From assembly GCF_000471905.2 (NCBI RefSeq), contig NW_006499443.1, positions 422,357 to 486,356 of the forward strand: DNA of 64,000 nt. Reading direction: 5' to 3'. Positions 46,328-57,784 of this stretch are shown here, piece by piece. Below the pieces are notes generated by a model that had not been told where the DNA came from, made no database searches, and worked only from the letters and a program-made list of their open reading frames with translations. This DNA is from Amborella trichopoda. Lineage: Eukaryota > Streptophyta > Magnoliopsida > Amborellales > Amborellaceae. Every line of letters begins with the position of its first letter. The first letter of the stretch is position 1. Made by a program: the position numbers and the translations under genes.

Positions 46328-47150
46328 AATTCCTTCTTTTAACACTTTTCTTCCTTTCAAATGAAAGAGAAGATCTTCCCATTCTTTTCCTTCTTTTTTG
46401 TTTCTTTTTTTCTGATGTTTTCTGTCACGAGGGGGTGACTGGAAAGGTAATGTAATCTTTGTCTCTGATCAATCATATTTCTTACAAACTCGAAAATTTT
46501 TCATTTGTCAGTGAAAATCGATTTGACAAGTGATTTAAAGTTGTGGAAGTTCGAGAGAGAGAGAGAGAGAGCAAAGGCATTAAAAACTCCAATTCGGGGA
46601 CCTTGGATTGTTCTGCTTGGTAGTACTTTAAGACCATGCAACAGATCAAACCCAGAGTGGTCAGCGGAGGATTGGAATCCATCAATGTCTGTGTATCATC
46701 TTTATCAAGGTTTCAAAAACTGGATTGGTGACCTGGATTAGTAATATTATTTGGGTAATGTGTTATGGATTTTCATTATCTTTAGCAAGATAAGTAAATA
46801 TTTGAGATGTTTCCATTTTGAAACTCAGATGATCACATTTCACCCCATAGTTTCATGGGCTTCTCTCTTTCTCTAGGGGAAATGTTGGTTTTGAGGTGGG
46901 TCTAAGTTCTTTGATCTCCGTTTGATGAGATGAGAGAAAATTGATGTTTGAAGGTGGTTATATATCATTTGAATTTTGAAATAATGACTGAAAAAACACT
47001 TGTATTTCTATGGCTACTTTTTTAGTCATAAAATATTAAATTTATTTGTCACTTATTTAAGTGAAGTGAAGTATGAGTTTCATTCTATTATCTTGTGATA
47101 GTATACACAAGGCCCCTTCTCGGGTCTTCCACAGCGAACAATCATGCAAG
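46328..47150. other. SKS 3' UTR and downstream intergenic DNA
   Basis: T/C-rich sequence after the stop, a GA run at 46555-46572, and no further gene recognised. Poly(A) site not determined. Confidence 0.45.
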
Positions 47151-47157
47151 GCTAAGG

Positions 47158-47505
47158 GGTGGCAATGGGTCGGGCGAGGCCCGGACTTGATTGGATCCAG
47201 ACCCGATTGGACTTGATCCAAAAATATATACGTATATATTTAAATGTAATGTTAAATATATACATGTTTATTTAAATATTATAACTAAAAAATATAATTA
47301 AATTTCTTTAAATGCTAAATAAATATTTAAAAATATCAATTAAATATTATTAAAATATTGTATATTAAATATTATATATATAATAATACTATTCGGGTTG
47401 AGTAGACATGATATTTTGGTCCAATATTTGACCTGAACCTCACCCTCCGGGTCCAATTCTTGGACCCATACCCAGTCCTGTGTTGCTGGGTGCATGGCCA
47501 ACCCT
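47158..47505. repeat. GGGTC-rich hAT-type MITE around an AT-rich centre
   Basis: AGGGGTGGCAATGGGTCGG at the left matches the terminus of the element at 24291. GGCCAACCCT near 47500 is the degraded opposite terminus. In between, GGATCCAGACCCGATTGG words flank a very AT-rich TATATA/AAATATT core. An 8-bp duplication is not clear. Confidence 0.6.
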
Positions 47506-47883
47506 AAAGCTCAAAAGTTAGACAAAACAAAACACCGCAAGAAACAACATTTGCCTAATATGAAGCTTATCCGATTTCTATCCACAGGATAAATTGACTT
47601 GAAGCTTGTTGGGAAAAACACCAATCTTTTAGAGCATTAACTGGAAAAGAAAATATTTTAGAAAAAACTTCACTTTATCTCTCAAAGTTCTGGTGGGTCG
47701 ATTTTCTCTTTCTAAGATCTCGTGACATAAATTTCTCGCTCCAACATTGTGCTGGTTTTGTGACGATTGACAGTGATGGAGCGGCCTTTAGGGCAAGTCG
47801 AATAGAAGTCGTTTTCCTCCTCGCTCTTTTCCCTCTTATCTTTATTATTCCATTCCACATTGGGCATATCGTTATCCGTGGAC

Positions 47884-48180
47884 CCATCTACCTTAAAGAT
47901 GGATGCAAGTAGGTGTTTCATATAAAAATAATGGAAAGGAACCATCCACCTTAAAGATGGATGCAAGTAGGTGTTTCATCTAAAAATAATGAAAACTAAC
48001 AGTTCAAATGTTTTTTTACTAAAATTGTTTTTAAAATTTATTTATTTATTTTTATTCATGATTTCCATCTTATGAATTACATGTCTTTAAAAATTAAGTC
48101 CTGTAATCCATCTCAAAAAATAAATTTATCAAGAGGCTTGCATTTCTACATATACGGGCTTGACCGTATAGAAAACGGGT
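47884..48180 (-). repeat. Repeat family 2 copy with a 56-bp internal duplication
   Basis: CCTTAAAGATGGATGCAAGT, AGGTGTTTCATNTAAAAATAA is present twice (47890 and 47948). Then come CAAATGTTTTTTTACTAAAA, CATGATTTCCATCTTATG, GCATTTCTACATATACGGG and CCGTATAGAAAAC. It begins the duplicated block described at 47927. Confidence 0.65.
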
Positions 48181-50242
48181 CCTTATACGAGAAGATGCTT
48201 TATGGTTTTTGGTGGGCTTCTCTTCATGATAGGTGGGCCCGATAAAATAGGTGGGCCATAGGCTTCCCCGATAAAATTAAAGAGTACCTCTTCAAAATGA
48301 CGGTAGAATTGCACCACCATCTTTAATAAAAAAATTTCGAAATATCAAATATTGGGGAAAAGAAGGTCGGGACTAATGAAATAGCTGTCACCTCACAGGG
48401 GAATTGGCCGGTTGTCGATATTTTTTGAGCTTTGGATCGGCTTGACAATCTGAAATTTGAATTGGGCCGACCGATTGATTTGAGATCTAGATTGGCCAAT
48501 TGTCATTCGGATCACAGATTTTTAAAACTTGATCTTTATGAATTTTAACAATAATCATTCTTGTTAATGTTCCCCCAACAAAAAAAACAAAGAAAGAAAA
48601 CCGTAATCAAGCATTAAAACATGAGAATAAAGAGAATGATCGAGAGAGATACCATGATTATACTCACTTGAAAAATATGAAATTTTTTAAAAGCTGTTTA
48701 TTTCAGTTATTAAAAAATTTAATTAAGAAAAAAAATGTACATAAGGTGTCAATTTTATAATGTTGAAATAGGGTGCACCTCAATAACGCACTAAAAAAAT
48801 GAGGCTTAGTTGTTTAAACTTTACAAATGTACCAAGTTAAGAGAGTTTGTTTGCAGAACATTGTTTCTTGCCCCCTTCGGAGCTTCAATCTCATTGTTTT
48901 TACTTTTTATCTCGCTATATGCAGTATTTGATCCCCTCCGTGACCTTGAGACCAATTGATTGTCGCATCTAGTTCGATTCTAAGGTGAACAAGACAACTA
49001 GAAAACATAAAGATCAAGAAAATATAGCATGAATAACTATGTGAGTTATCGTCCATCAATAATAAAACATCTAGCTACAATCAAATATTTGAATGTTTAA
49101 AGCTTTAAATGCCCAACAATTATTATTTGCATAATGAATTGGTTGGCCCAATAAGATCTTCCATCATCATCAGTATCAGAGCCTTTTTCTAACTATTTGA
49201 GTCCGCTGCCAATAAGATTTGCCATATTTGATTGAATATCACCAACATTGTTGAGTAAGTTGCCTTTGAATGGTCTTACCCCCCTAAATTACTCCTTAGG
49301 AAATCCATAATAGCAGATTTCTCATCAATATCTACCATCAACAATTACATTATTGAAATATCACAGCCATGTCATATTTGTCCCTTTCTTAAATTTGAGA
49401 AAAGTTTGCAAAATACTAGCTGTTATATATAAATTTTATTTGAAAATCATCTATTATACATGTCTGTCTAAATGGAAAATTTTTACATAAGATATATATG
49501 TTTGTTTGTGGAAAATATTTATATTAAGTGAAGTAAGATGCGCCTAAAAAATCCACCTAGGAGAAAAGTTCTTCTCTCAATGTCAAGATGTATGGATATG
49601 GAAAAAGATGATTTCAAGTCCTAAAAATAATGTATCTCATAACACATTATCCAGATTGTTTGTTTTCAAAATTTTGAAGTGTTCATAGATTTGTTTGAAC
49701 TATACGAGCTTCAAACTTCTTAATTGGGGTGAAAATATACTTTTAGGTCATTATATAGAGGTTTTTGGCACGAAAACTTCAGTTTTTAGAAGATTAAGAA
49801 GTGCGCCTGGTTGTTTAAAGTTGACGTCTTATACAAATTGCAACCATACGTATGTCAATGAATAACAAATAGAATCAATTTCATGTTCATTATATCCCAT
49901 TTCAATGTTTTCCAAAAAACACTCATTAAAGCTGTTATTTTCTAAAATAAAACTAATGATTACTTGAAAATTTATAAACAATATTCTTAATTTTTAGATT
50001 ATTGAAAAAAAAGTCCAAACCTTCCAAAACCTCATCTATACCCTTTTTTTGAGTGAGTAGATGAAAATAGCCTCATAATAGTCTTAGAACCATAAAGGCA
50101 TCACGGTCTATTGAAAACAGTGATGGCTATAGCAGGTTATAAGCTAAATGTAGTTTTGAAGCATCACAACACTTAAATACCAGTGATGGTTTATTGGACT
50201 ATCGCGGTTCTAATTTAACCACCATGAGACATAAGAATCCTT
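47927..50242. repeat. 2.3-kb duplicated block, copy 1 (ends at the N gap)
   Basis: Starts AATAATGGAAAGGAACCATC and matches 50263-52595 collinearly. The copies differ by scattered single bases, an extra 18-bp unit (CGATATAATAGGTGGGCC) in copy 2, and one single-base indel. Estimated by eye at about 1-1.5 percent divergence. It contains a family-2 copy, an AT-rich spacer, a diverged MITE (49510-49845) and the left half of a foldback element. No gene. Confidence 0.95.
49510..49845 (+). mobile_element. Diverged Mutator-like MITE (copy I)
   Basis: GGAAAATATTTATATTAAGTG, CAATGTCAAGATGTATGGATATG, CATAACACATTATCCAG, then TTGTTTAAAGTTGACGTCTTATACAAA at the right end. Same order of motifs as subfamily a, with no clear target duplication. 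Its duplicate is at 51865-52200. Confidence 0.65.
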
Positions 50243-50262
50243 NNNNNNNNNNNNNNNNNNNN
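50243..50262. other. Assembly gap of 20 N
   Basis: Twenty undefined bases lie exactly between the end of duplicated copy 1 and the start of copy 2. The true length and content are unknown. Confidence 0.99.
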
Positions 50263-52595
50263 AATAATGGAAAGGAACCATCCACCTTAAAGATGGATGC
50301 AAGTAGGTGTTTCATCTAAAAATAATGAAAACTAACGGTTCAAATGTTTTCTTACTAAAATTGTTTTTAAAATTTATTTATTTATTTTTATTCATGATTT
50401 CCATCTTATGAATTACATGTCTTTAAAAATTAAGTCCTGTAATCCATCTCAAAAAATAAATTTATCAAGAGGCTTGCATTTCTACATATGCGGGCTTGAC
50501 CGTATAGAAAACGGGTCTTTATACGAGAAGATGCTTTATGGTTTTTGGTGGGCTTCTCTTTATGATAGGTGGGCCCGATATAATAGGTGGGCCCGATAAA
50601 ATAGGTGGGCCATAGGCTTCCCCGATAAAATTAAAGAGTACCTCTTCAAAATGACGGTAGTATTGCACCACCATCTTTAATAAAAAAATTTCGAAATATC
50701 AAATATTGGGGAAAAGAAGGTCGGGACTAATGAAATAGCTGTCAGCTCACAGGGGAATTGGCCGGTTGTCGATATTTTTTGAGCTTTGGATCGGCTTGAC
50801 AATATGAAATTTGAATTGGCCCGACCGATTGATTTGAGATCTAGATTGGCCAATTGTCATTCGGATCACAGATTTTTAAAACTTGATCTTTATGAATTTT
50901 AACAATAATCATTCTTGTTAATGTTCCCCCAACAAAAAAAACAAAGAAAGAAAACGGTAATCAAGCATTAAGACATGAGAATAAAGAGAATGATTGAGAG
51001 AGATACCATGACTATACTCACTTGAAAAATAATGAAATTTTTTAAAAGCTGTTTAGTTCAGTTATTAAAAAATTTAATTAAGAAAAAAAATGTACATAAG
51101 GTGTCAATTTTATAATGTTGAAATAGGGTGCACCTCAATAACCCACTAAAAAAATGAGGCTTAGTTGTTTAAACTTTACAAATGTACCAAGTTAAGAGAG
51201 TTTGTTTGCAGAACATTGTTTCTTGCCCCCTTCGGAGCTTCAATCTCATTGTTTTTACTTTTTATCTCGCTATACGCAGTATTTGATCCCCTCCGTGACC
51301 TTGAGACCAATTGATTGTTGGATCTAGTTCGATTCTAAGGTGAACAAGACAACTAGAAAACATAAAGATCAAGAAAATATAGCATGAATAACTATGTGAG
51401 TTATCGTCCATCAATAATAAAACATCTAGCTACAATCAAATATTTGAATGTTTAAAGCTTTAAATGTCCAACAATTATTATTTGCATAATGAATTGGTTG
51501 GCCCAATAAGATCTTCCATCATCATCAGTATCAGAGCCTTTTTCTAACTATTTGAGTCCGCTGCCAATAAGATTTGCCATATTTGATTGAATATCACCAA
51601 CATTGTTGAGTAAGTTGCTTTTGAATGGTCTTACCCCCCTAAATTACTCCTTAGGAAATCCATAATAGCAGATTTCTCATCAATCTCTACCATCAACAAT
51701 GACATTATTGAAATATAACAGCCATGTCATATTTGTCCCTTTCTTAAATTTGAGCAAAGTTTGCAAAATACTAGCTGTTATATATAAATTTTATTTGAAA
51801 ATCATCTATTATACATGTCTGTCTAAATGGAAAATTTTTACATAAGATATATATGTTTGTTTGTGGAAAATATTTATATTAAGTGAAGTAAGATGCGCCT
51901 AAAAAATCCACCTAGGAGAAAAGTTCTTCTCTCAATGTCAAGATGTATGGATATGGAAAAAGATGATTTCAAGTCCTAAAAATAATGTATCTCATAACAC
52001 ATTATCTAGATTGTTTGTTTTCAAAATTTTGAAGTGTTTATATATTTGTTTGAACTATACGAGCTTCAAACTTCTTAATTGGGGTGAAAATATACTTTTA
52101 GGTCATTACATAGAGGTTTTTGGCACGAAAACTTCAGTTTTTAGAAGATTAAGAAGTGCGCCTGGTTGTTTAAAGTTGACATCTTATACAAATTGCAACC
52201 ATACGTATGTCAATGAATAACAAATAGAATCAATTTCATGTTCATTATATCCCATTTCAATGTTTTCCAAAAAACACTCATTAAAGCTGTTATTTTCTAA
52301 AATAAAACTAATGATTACTTGAAAATTTATAAACAATATTCTTAATTTTTAGATTATTGAAAATAAAGTCCAAACCTTCCAAAACCTCATCTATACCCTT
52401 TTTTTGAGTGAGTAGATGAAAATAGCCTCATAATAGTCTTAGAACCATAAAGGCATCACGGTCTATTGAAAACCGTGATGGCTATAGCAGGTTATAAGCT
52501 AAATGTAGTTTTGAAGCATCACGACACTTAAATACCAGTGATGGTTTATTGGACTATCGCGGTTCTAATTTAACCACCATGAGACATAAGAATCC
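50263..52595. repeat. 2.3-kb duplicated block, copy 2 (starts at the N gap)
   Basis: Near-identical to 47927-50242. It continues beyond the point where copy 1 stops, into the rest of the foldback element. Confidence 0.95.
51865..52200 (+). mobile_element. Diverged Mutator-like MITE (copy J)
   Basis: Duplicate of the element at 49510-49845 with a few substitutions, present because it lies inside the 2.3-kb duplication. Confidence 0.65.
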
Positions 52596-52815
52596 CTAAC
52601 AACCATCGTGACTTTTTAAATGACATGATGCCTCTTAATGATCATCATGGCTTTTTAAGCGTCGTGATGCTTTAAAACATTAAACCACCCATGACCATCA
52701 TGGTATTGAGTTTACCATGATGTCTTCATGGTTCTAAAACTACTATGAAGAATATTTTGATAAAAAAAATGTAAAAAGTACAGAAAAAAGGTATGGATGA
52801 GGTTTTAGAAAGTTA
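52372..52815. mobile_element. Foldback-like TIR element, about 445 bp
   Basis: ACCTTCCAAAACCTCATCTA at the left mirrors GGATGAGGTTTTAGAAAGT at the right. Inverted symmetry continues inward (TCTTAGAACCAT versus ATGGTTCTAAAAC; CATCACGGT versus ACCGTGATG; TTTTGAAGCATCACGAC versus GCGTCGTGATGCTTTAAAA). Nearly the whole element can fold back. In duplicated copy 1 the same element starts at about 50017 and is cut by the gap. Confidence 0.75.
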
Positions 52816-53022
52816 TGGTACATTTTTTTTAATTTCCCTAATTTCTTCCAATTTAAATCCTGATATATCATCCGGTACCATATTATATTGGCGTGGGCCT
52901 TGGCCCCTGGCCCCTACATATCTTTTATGTCCGTATTTTAACCTTTATGACAGTATTTTTAACCATTCTTTAAAAAAAGCAATGAATATGACATGATTGA
53001 AATAAGCTACATCACAGTTGTT

Positions 53023-53054
53023 TATTTCTTCTTCTTCTTCTTCTTCTTCTTCTT
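53023..53054. repeat. (TTC)n microsatellite
   Basis: About ten TTC/CTT trinucleotides in intergenic DNA just before a family-2 element. Confidence 0.95.
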
Positions 53055-53079
53055 TTAAATAATTTTAAGGACCAGGATG

Positions 53080-53395
53080 CTATGCGGCCAAGCCCACATA
53101 TGTAGAAATGTAGATCTCTTAATAAATCTATTTTTGAGATGGATATTAAAACTTAAATTTTTAAGTAGATGTAATGGGTTTTAGGGTAACATGGAGATCA
53201 TGAATATGAAAAAATAAATAAAATTTAAAGACTAAAAATAATAGTTCTAATAAAAAAATATTTGGACCGTTAATTTCTATTGTTTTTAAATGGAACACCT
53301 ACTTGCATCCATCTTTAGGATGGATGCTTTACACTTTCTGGATTGCATGTGTAGAAATACAATCCACCCTGCATGAAACAATTTTCTTAATTATT
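53080..53395 (+). repeat. Repeat family 2, best-preserved copy
   Basis: ATGCGGCCAAGCCCACATATG and TGTAGAAATGTAG at the left; CCATCTTTAGGATGGATGC, GTGTAGAAATACAATCC and GCATGAAACAATTTTC at the right. AT-rich core with GATCATGAATATGAAAAAAT and AAAAAAATATTTGGACCG. About 315 bp; useful as reference for the family. Confidence 0.7.
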
Positions 53396-53399
53396 CACA

Positions 53400-54080
53400 T
53401 TATTCACTTATAACGACTGTCATATCATTATGGCAATCGGTCGTTATCATTATAAGAAGAGTTTGTTCGTTACAGCTGTTACCTTGAGATGGAATTAGAG
53501 AGAGAAATATAAAGATTTGGGGAAACAAGTCATGTCAGGATGTTTTGTCTATTGATTTTTAAAAAAATAAAAGAAAAAAAAAAAAATGAACCATCTTGAT
53601 GGATGCTGAGAGAGGACTATGGGTAAAATAAACAAAAACGATTTGACAAGAATATGTATTTGAATACTCCTATAAAAAAGGGAGATGAAGGCAAAAAATG
53701 TACAGATTCATTGAAGTAGTCAACAATTGCATTTTAAAAAAGAAATGAGAATCTTCTCACTTCAATCATAACTGGGTTGCTAAGAGAGGAAATCCACCTG
53801 AAGAAATAAAAAAATTTGTTATTGTAAATTGTAGATTACTATAATTGCTTTACATTCCTAGATGCAGTCCAAATCGGTATTTGCAAGACCGGACAGACCA
53901 GTCTCTAACCATTTGATTTATTAACAGGTAGTTTGGCCCAAAACTAATTAAATTTCGTACTAATGTTTTTGGCCCAAAACTAATTAAATTTCGTACCAAT
54001 GTTTGACCAGTTTTGGTTAAGCCAAATAGATATTATTTTTATTAAACTGACTAAACAACATCATCGATCATAGCTTTTTT
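53400..54080. other. Intergenic DNA with a 38-bp tandem duplication
   Basis: TTTGGCCCAAAACTAATTAAA, TTTCGTACYAATGTTT is repeated in tandem at about 53931-54005. Nothing else recognised. Confidence 0.6.
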
Positions 54081-54084
54081 TCCA

Positions 54085-54345
54085 AGTAATTAGGTCGGCT
54101 ACACGAATCTTAATCCGTCATTCTACTATATTAAGGGTTATACCCTCAATAAAGTCATAAGTATTCATATATTTTATCGCTACTTCCAACCATGTCATTT
54201 TGGGTTTTCCCTTTGCCCTTTTTTAGCCTTCCACTTAAATCAACTCACACCTCGTAATAGTTGTGGTACTGGGTTTGCGCTGCACATTGCCAACCCACCT
54301 TAGTCTCTTCCTCTCATTTTATCGCTTATTGGAGTCACACTTAAG
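54085..54345. repeat. Dispersed repeat, possibly LINE-derived, longest copy
   Basis: TTAGGTCGGCTACACGAATC, CATTCTACTATATTAAGGG, TTATACCCTCAATAAAGTC, TTTATCGCTACTTCC, GTGGTACTGGGTTTGCGCTG and CACATTGCCAACCCACC. It aligns with the shorter fragments at 35726 and 19060. Confidence 0.45.
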
Positions 54346-55530
54346 TTATCACTTCTTTTGAGAAATTTATCAAAATACACATAAGATATCAACTATTTAA
54401 TATTTTAATTACGTTTTTTGAGTTAATTTTAAAATTCACATCAAAATACACATAACCATAAGTTGGAAGTGGGTGTGGGGTAATTTGTTAATTTGTTGAA
54501 AAGTTGGTGTATTTTAATACATTTCTCATTTCTATATATTTTAATTTTTAAGTTATTATTATTATTTTTTTTTCAAAACAGTCTAATTAATTCGACTGAC
54601 AATTTAATTATATTTTACTATACTCTAATCAATTGTGTGGCTGATTCTACACGAACAAAGCTGTTCATGAGCATTCTATTACAAGCCCTCTGCGCCTAGA
54701 GTCTAAACCCAAAAGGAAGCATCCGAACAATAAAATGCTAGACCCTAAATCCTTACACATTGTTATGCTAGTGTTTTCCGAGGGGAACATTTTTATAGTG
54801 GAACGGTGATTTTTGTACTTTCATGGGAATGATTATTGTGGGTGTGGAATCATTTAATTTTTCTTTCTCTTCCTATGGTATAGTTTATCTCTTAGATATG
54901 CAAATTTGCACTTGTGGCTTCTCTTCCTTTTTAAAAAAAGCCATACCTTTAAATATGATTGAATATGAGAGAGAGTTAGCATCTCATTGTAGCGTTATAC
55001 ATTCCACCCAAAGATGGTGGGGGTCTCTCTGTCTAATCTTTATTTTTTGGGATCACCACTTGTCCTTAAAGGCTTAAAGGTTCTCATCCATTTTAAGAAA
55101 GCCATAAAGCACCTTTAGATAGGAGACAGAGAGAGATTAGGACTCCCATTTTTTTGGGATGAGAGAGATATTAGGACCCCAATTTGTTGGGATATGACAT
55201 CAACCTATCAACCAAGTAAAGAAAATCTCACATGCATTTATCTTAGATTGAATGGATGTTTTTCAGGATCAAATGTTTAAGAACTCAAATTAAATTTTTT
55301 TTTATTAAAAATACACATCTGGTGCTTTGAAAGAGGATGTGAGAATATGTCAATTGCCCGGGGGACTAGGCATATAGTATGCTCCACTCATAATCGTGGT
55401 TGTTGGATCAAAGTGCATGCTTAGTGGTTTCTTTAAGAATTAAATGACATTAAATTATTCTACTTTTTCTTCTCTTTTTGTATCAATTTCCGTCATTCGT
55501 CACACCCATTTTAATTTATGGCTGCCTTTT
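54346..55530. other. Intergenic DNA, no gene seen
   Basis: AT-rich with two GAGAGAGATTAGGAC-like words near 55130-55175. No recognised gene or element. Confidence 0.45.
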
Positions 55531-55536
55531 TATCAA

Positions 55537-55705
55537 TATCTCTCTCTCTTTCTCTCTCCTTTTAAGCATCTCTCTCCCTCTCTCTTTCTCTCTCCTTTTG
55601 AGCATCTCTCTCTCCTCTCTCTTCTCTCTCTCTCTCTCTCCTTTTGAGCATCTCTCTCTCCCGTTCGTTTTGAGCATCTCTTTCTCTCTCTCTCTCTCTC
55701 TCTGC
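55537..55705. repeat. CT-rich minisatellite with TTTTGAGCATCTCTCTC units
   Basis: Long pyrimidine tract in which CCTTTTGAGCATCTCTCTC recurs four times at irregular spacing between CT runs. The complement gives an artefactual open frame of GAGA codons. Confidence 0.85.
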
Positions 55706-55709
55706 AATT

Positions 55710-56685
55710 GAGTTAAAAATTCATTCTCCTAAGAGGCTAACACCTTTCATTAATGCGAATGTACACTAGCTTTTTTTGTGGTGCACCAAAATTTGTCCTA
55801 ACTAAATGACTATAGCCCTTGGATAAAATAATTGCCTAGGCCCTAAAATAAATTGAGCAAATATTCCTTCATAGTAACTAAATTGTCTTTAGTAATTAAG
55901 AATGCCAATTTGGCCCTTATTATTATCTAAAAAATCTCTCATTAGTAAATTTCTATTATTAGTTATTTTTTTTATATCCTTCTCCATATGCCCATACACG
56001 TGTTTAAAACCCGGATAGGTAGAAAGTATTGTTCACCCATAGATCCGTAGATTATCGGATTAATGATCGATTAGTTCAAATCGGTGATCTAATAAATAAA
56101 TAAATAAAATAAAAATTAAAACATGGGTTTATGGTTTGGGATTTAAGGGAACCTAAGAAAATATTGGATAAGCTTAAAGAAAAGGACAAAAATATAAAAG
56201 GAGTTTTTTAAGGGCAACCAGACCTAGACCCATACTATCCTAGAACCAGTTCGGCCCCGACATCGTTCCATTCGAATAGGCAATCTGGATTGGAAATCAT
56301 GGGTTTTAAGACACCGGTTCAACGTATTTTGTAAGGGTATGAAAGGTTTGCTCTGCTAATTTCACTTCCTTCTGATTAATGTGTTTTGTTGGTTGTCTAA
56401 ATGAGATGCCCTTCAGATAACTTGAGAAGATTTGATTGAAATTTTGAATTAAAGATATTTAAAGACTTGAGCAATTCTTAGGTTTTTTTTTACCAAGAAT
56501 CACTTGGCTCCCGCTTCAGCTGGCTCGGGTGATTTTGAGTCTGCTTGATGAGTTTTTAATTGTTGATTTTAAACTTGTTAGTGAAAGTTAGACTATGTGA
56601 TCAAGCACAGTGTATATAAATTAAATTTTGTTCTTATTTTTCTTGTTCTTATTAAAAAATTTCTTATTTTTCTTATTCTTACACC
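55710..56685. other. Intergenic DNA, no gene seen
   Basis: AT-rich sequence with GGTAACCAGACC-like patches also seen near 35600. No gene or clear element boundaries. Confidence 0.4.
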
Positions 56686-56689
56686 GGCA

Positions 56690-57181
56690 AGACGACTCAC
56701 AAAGTTCAATTACAAACAAATAACTCTTGAAACAAATAAATAAAAGAAAATAAACATGGTTCTCACTTGCTACTACTATTGAATACAATTCCTTAAATAA
56801 ACATAGTTTTCAATGCTTTATCGGAAGAGAAGATCAAATTATCAATAAAGATTTAAAGAAGTAAAATTGCTGGAGATTACCTCAACCGGGCTTAGTACAC
56901 CCCACATCGAGTTTCCTCTCTTCGATGGTGTTCGGGATCTATAATCGATCTCTTGATTCTCCTACATATGACAAAACCCCTCTCAATGGCATATGGATAT
57001 CAATCTAGAACCAACTACCTAAGTCCTAAATGCCTTAGTCTTTTGCCCAAACCCCTTTAGCTTGATCTTTGAAGAGATGAAAGATAGATCAAAGAGAGAT
57101 GGAGAGATCTACTAGCAAGGGGATCCTCACTTTGCTACCCAAAACTCAAACAACTACAAGCTAGCCTTAGCTTGGGCATGT
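56690..57181 (-). mobile_element. LTR relic (same family as 27690-29352), left part, interrupted by Copia
   Basis: AATAACTCTTGAAACAAATAA, ACCTCAACCGGGCTTAGTAC, TTGATTCTCCTACATATGAC, CTCTCAATGGCATATGG and GAGATCTACTAGCAAGGGG parallel 27710-28210. The sequence is then broken by the TGTTGG end of the Copia element at 57182; the relic resumes near 61856. Confidence 0.65.
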
Positions 57182-57337
57182 TGTTGGTATGTGTGGGTGA
57201 TCATGGGGCCACACAAGTGCTATATTTTTTTCTCTTACTATTTATCTTAATGTATTTTAATATTTATTACTTAAAAGGCTTCTTGGAGAGAGAAGATGCT
57301 ATTATCTAACGAGGAGAAGATAACTACCCATATCTCC
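57182..57337 (+). repeat. 5' LTR of the Copia element (truncated)
   Basis: Matches 61022-61165: TGTTGGTATGTGTGGGTG, ATGGGGCC, TACTATTTATCTTAAT, TTTTAATATTTAT, GAAGATAACTACC. Similarity stops after about 156 bases. Confidence 0.85.
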
Positions 57338-57784
57338 ATCAAAACCCCATACCTCTCCTATCGATCATTACTTTGCTTCATCATTTCATGAAATCTTGAA
57401 GACCACGAAATAATATCAATGAAGAAGTAAAATGAGCTCCACTTTGTCCCAAGTTCATCTTCTTATATTCCCAATAAACCTCACGATAATTAGAACAATA
57501 ATAGGTATAAGGAAAATGGAAGAAATTTTAAAAATCAAAAGAATAAGATTGAGAATACCTGGTTTTATTATAAGGAAATTAGGCACATCAAGTTTAATTT
57601 TCCTAAGCTGAAAAACAAAAATAAAAACCAGAAACAACCATGCTTAAAATAATCAAAATAAAAGAAATGACTTAATCTGCGTAGTTTGAGAATCTTTAGT
57701 TGACGACCATGATATGAGGAATTAGTGGGTCGACTTAACCTCCACTTGACATGTCTCGAGGACCAAGGATGGATTCACAGAGTT

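Noticed and set aside
47927..52595. Recent functional segmental duplication of a gene
   Set aside because: No gene lies in the block, and the N gap at the junction makes an assembly cause more likely.
55478..55711. Leucine/serine-rich and arginine/glutamate-rich frames
   Set aside because: They are translations of the CT-rich minisatellite.
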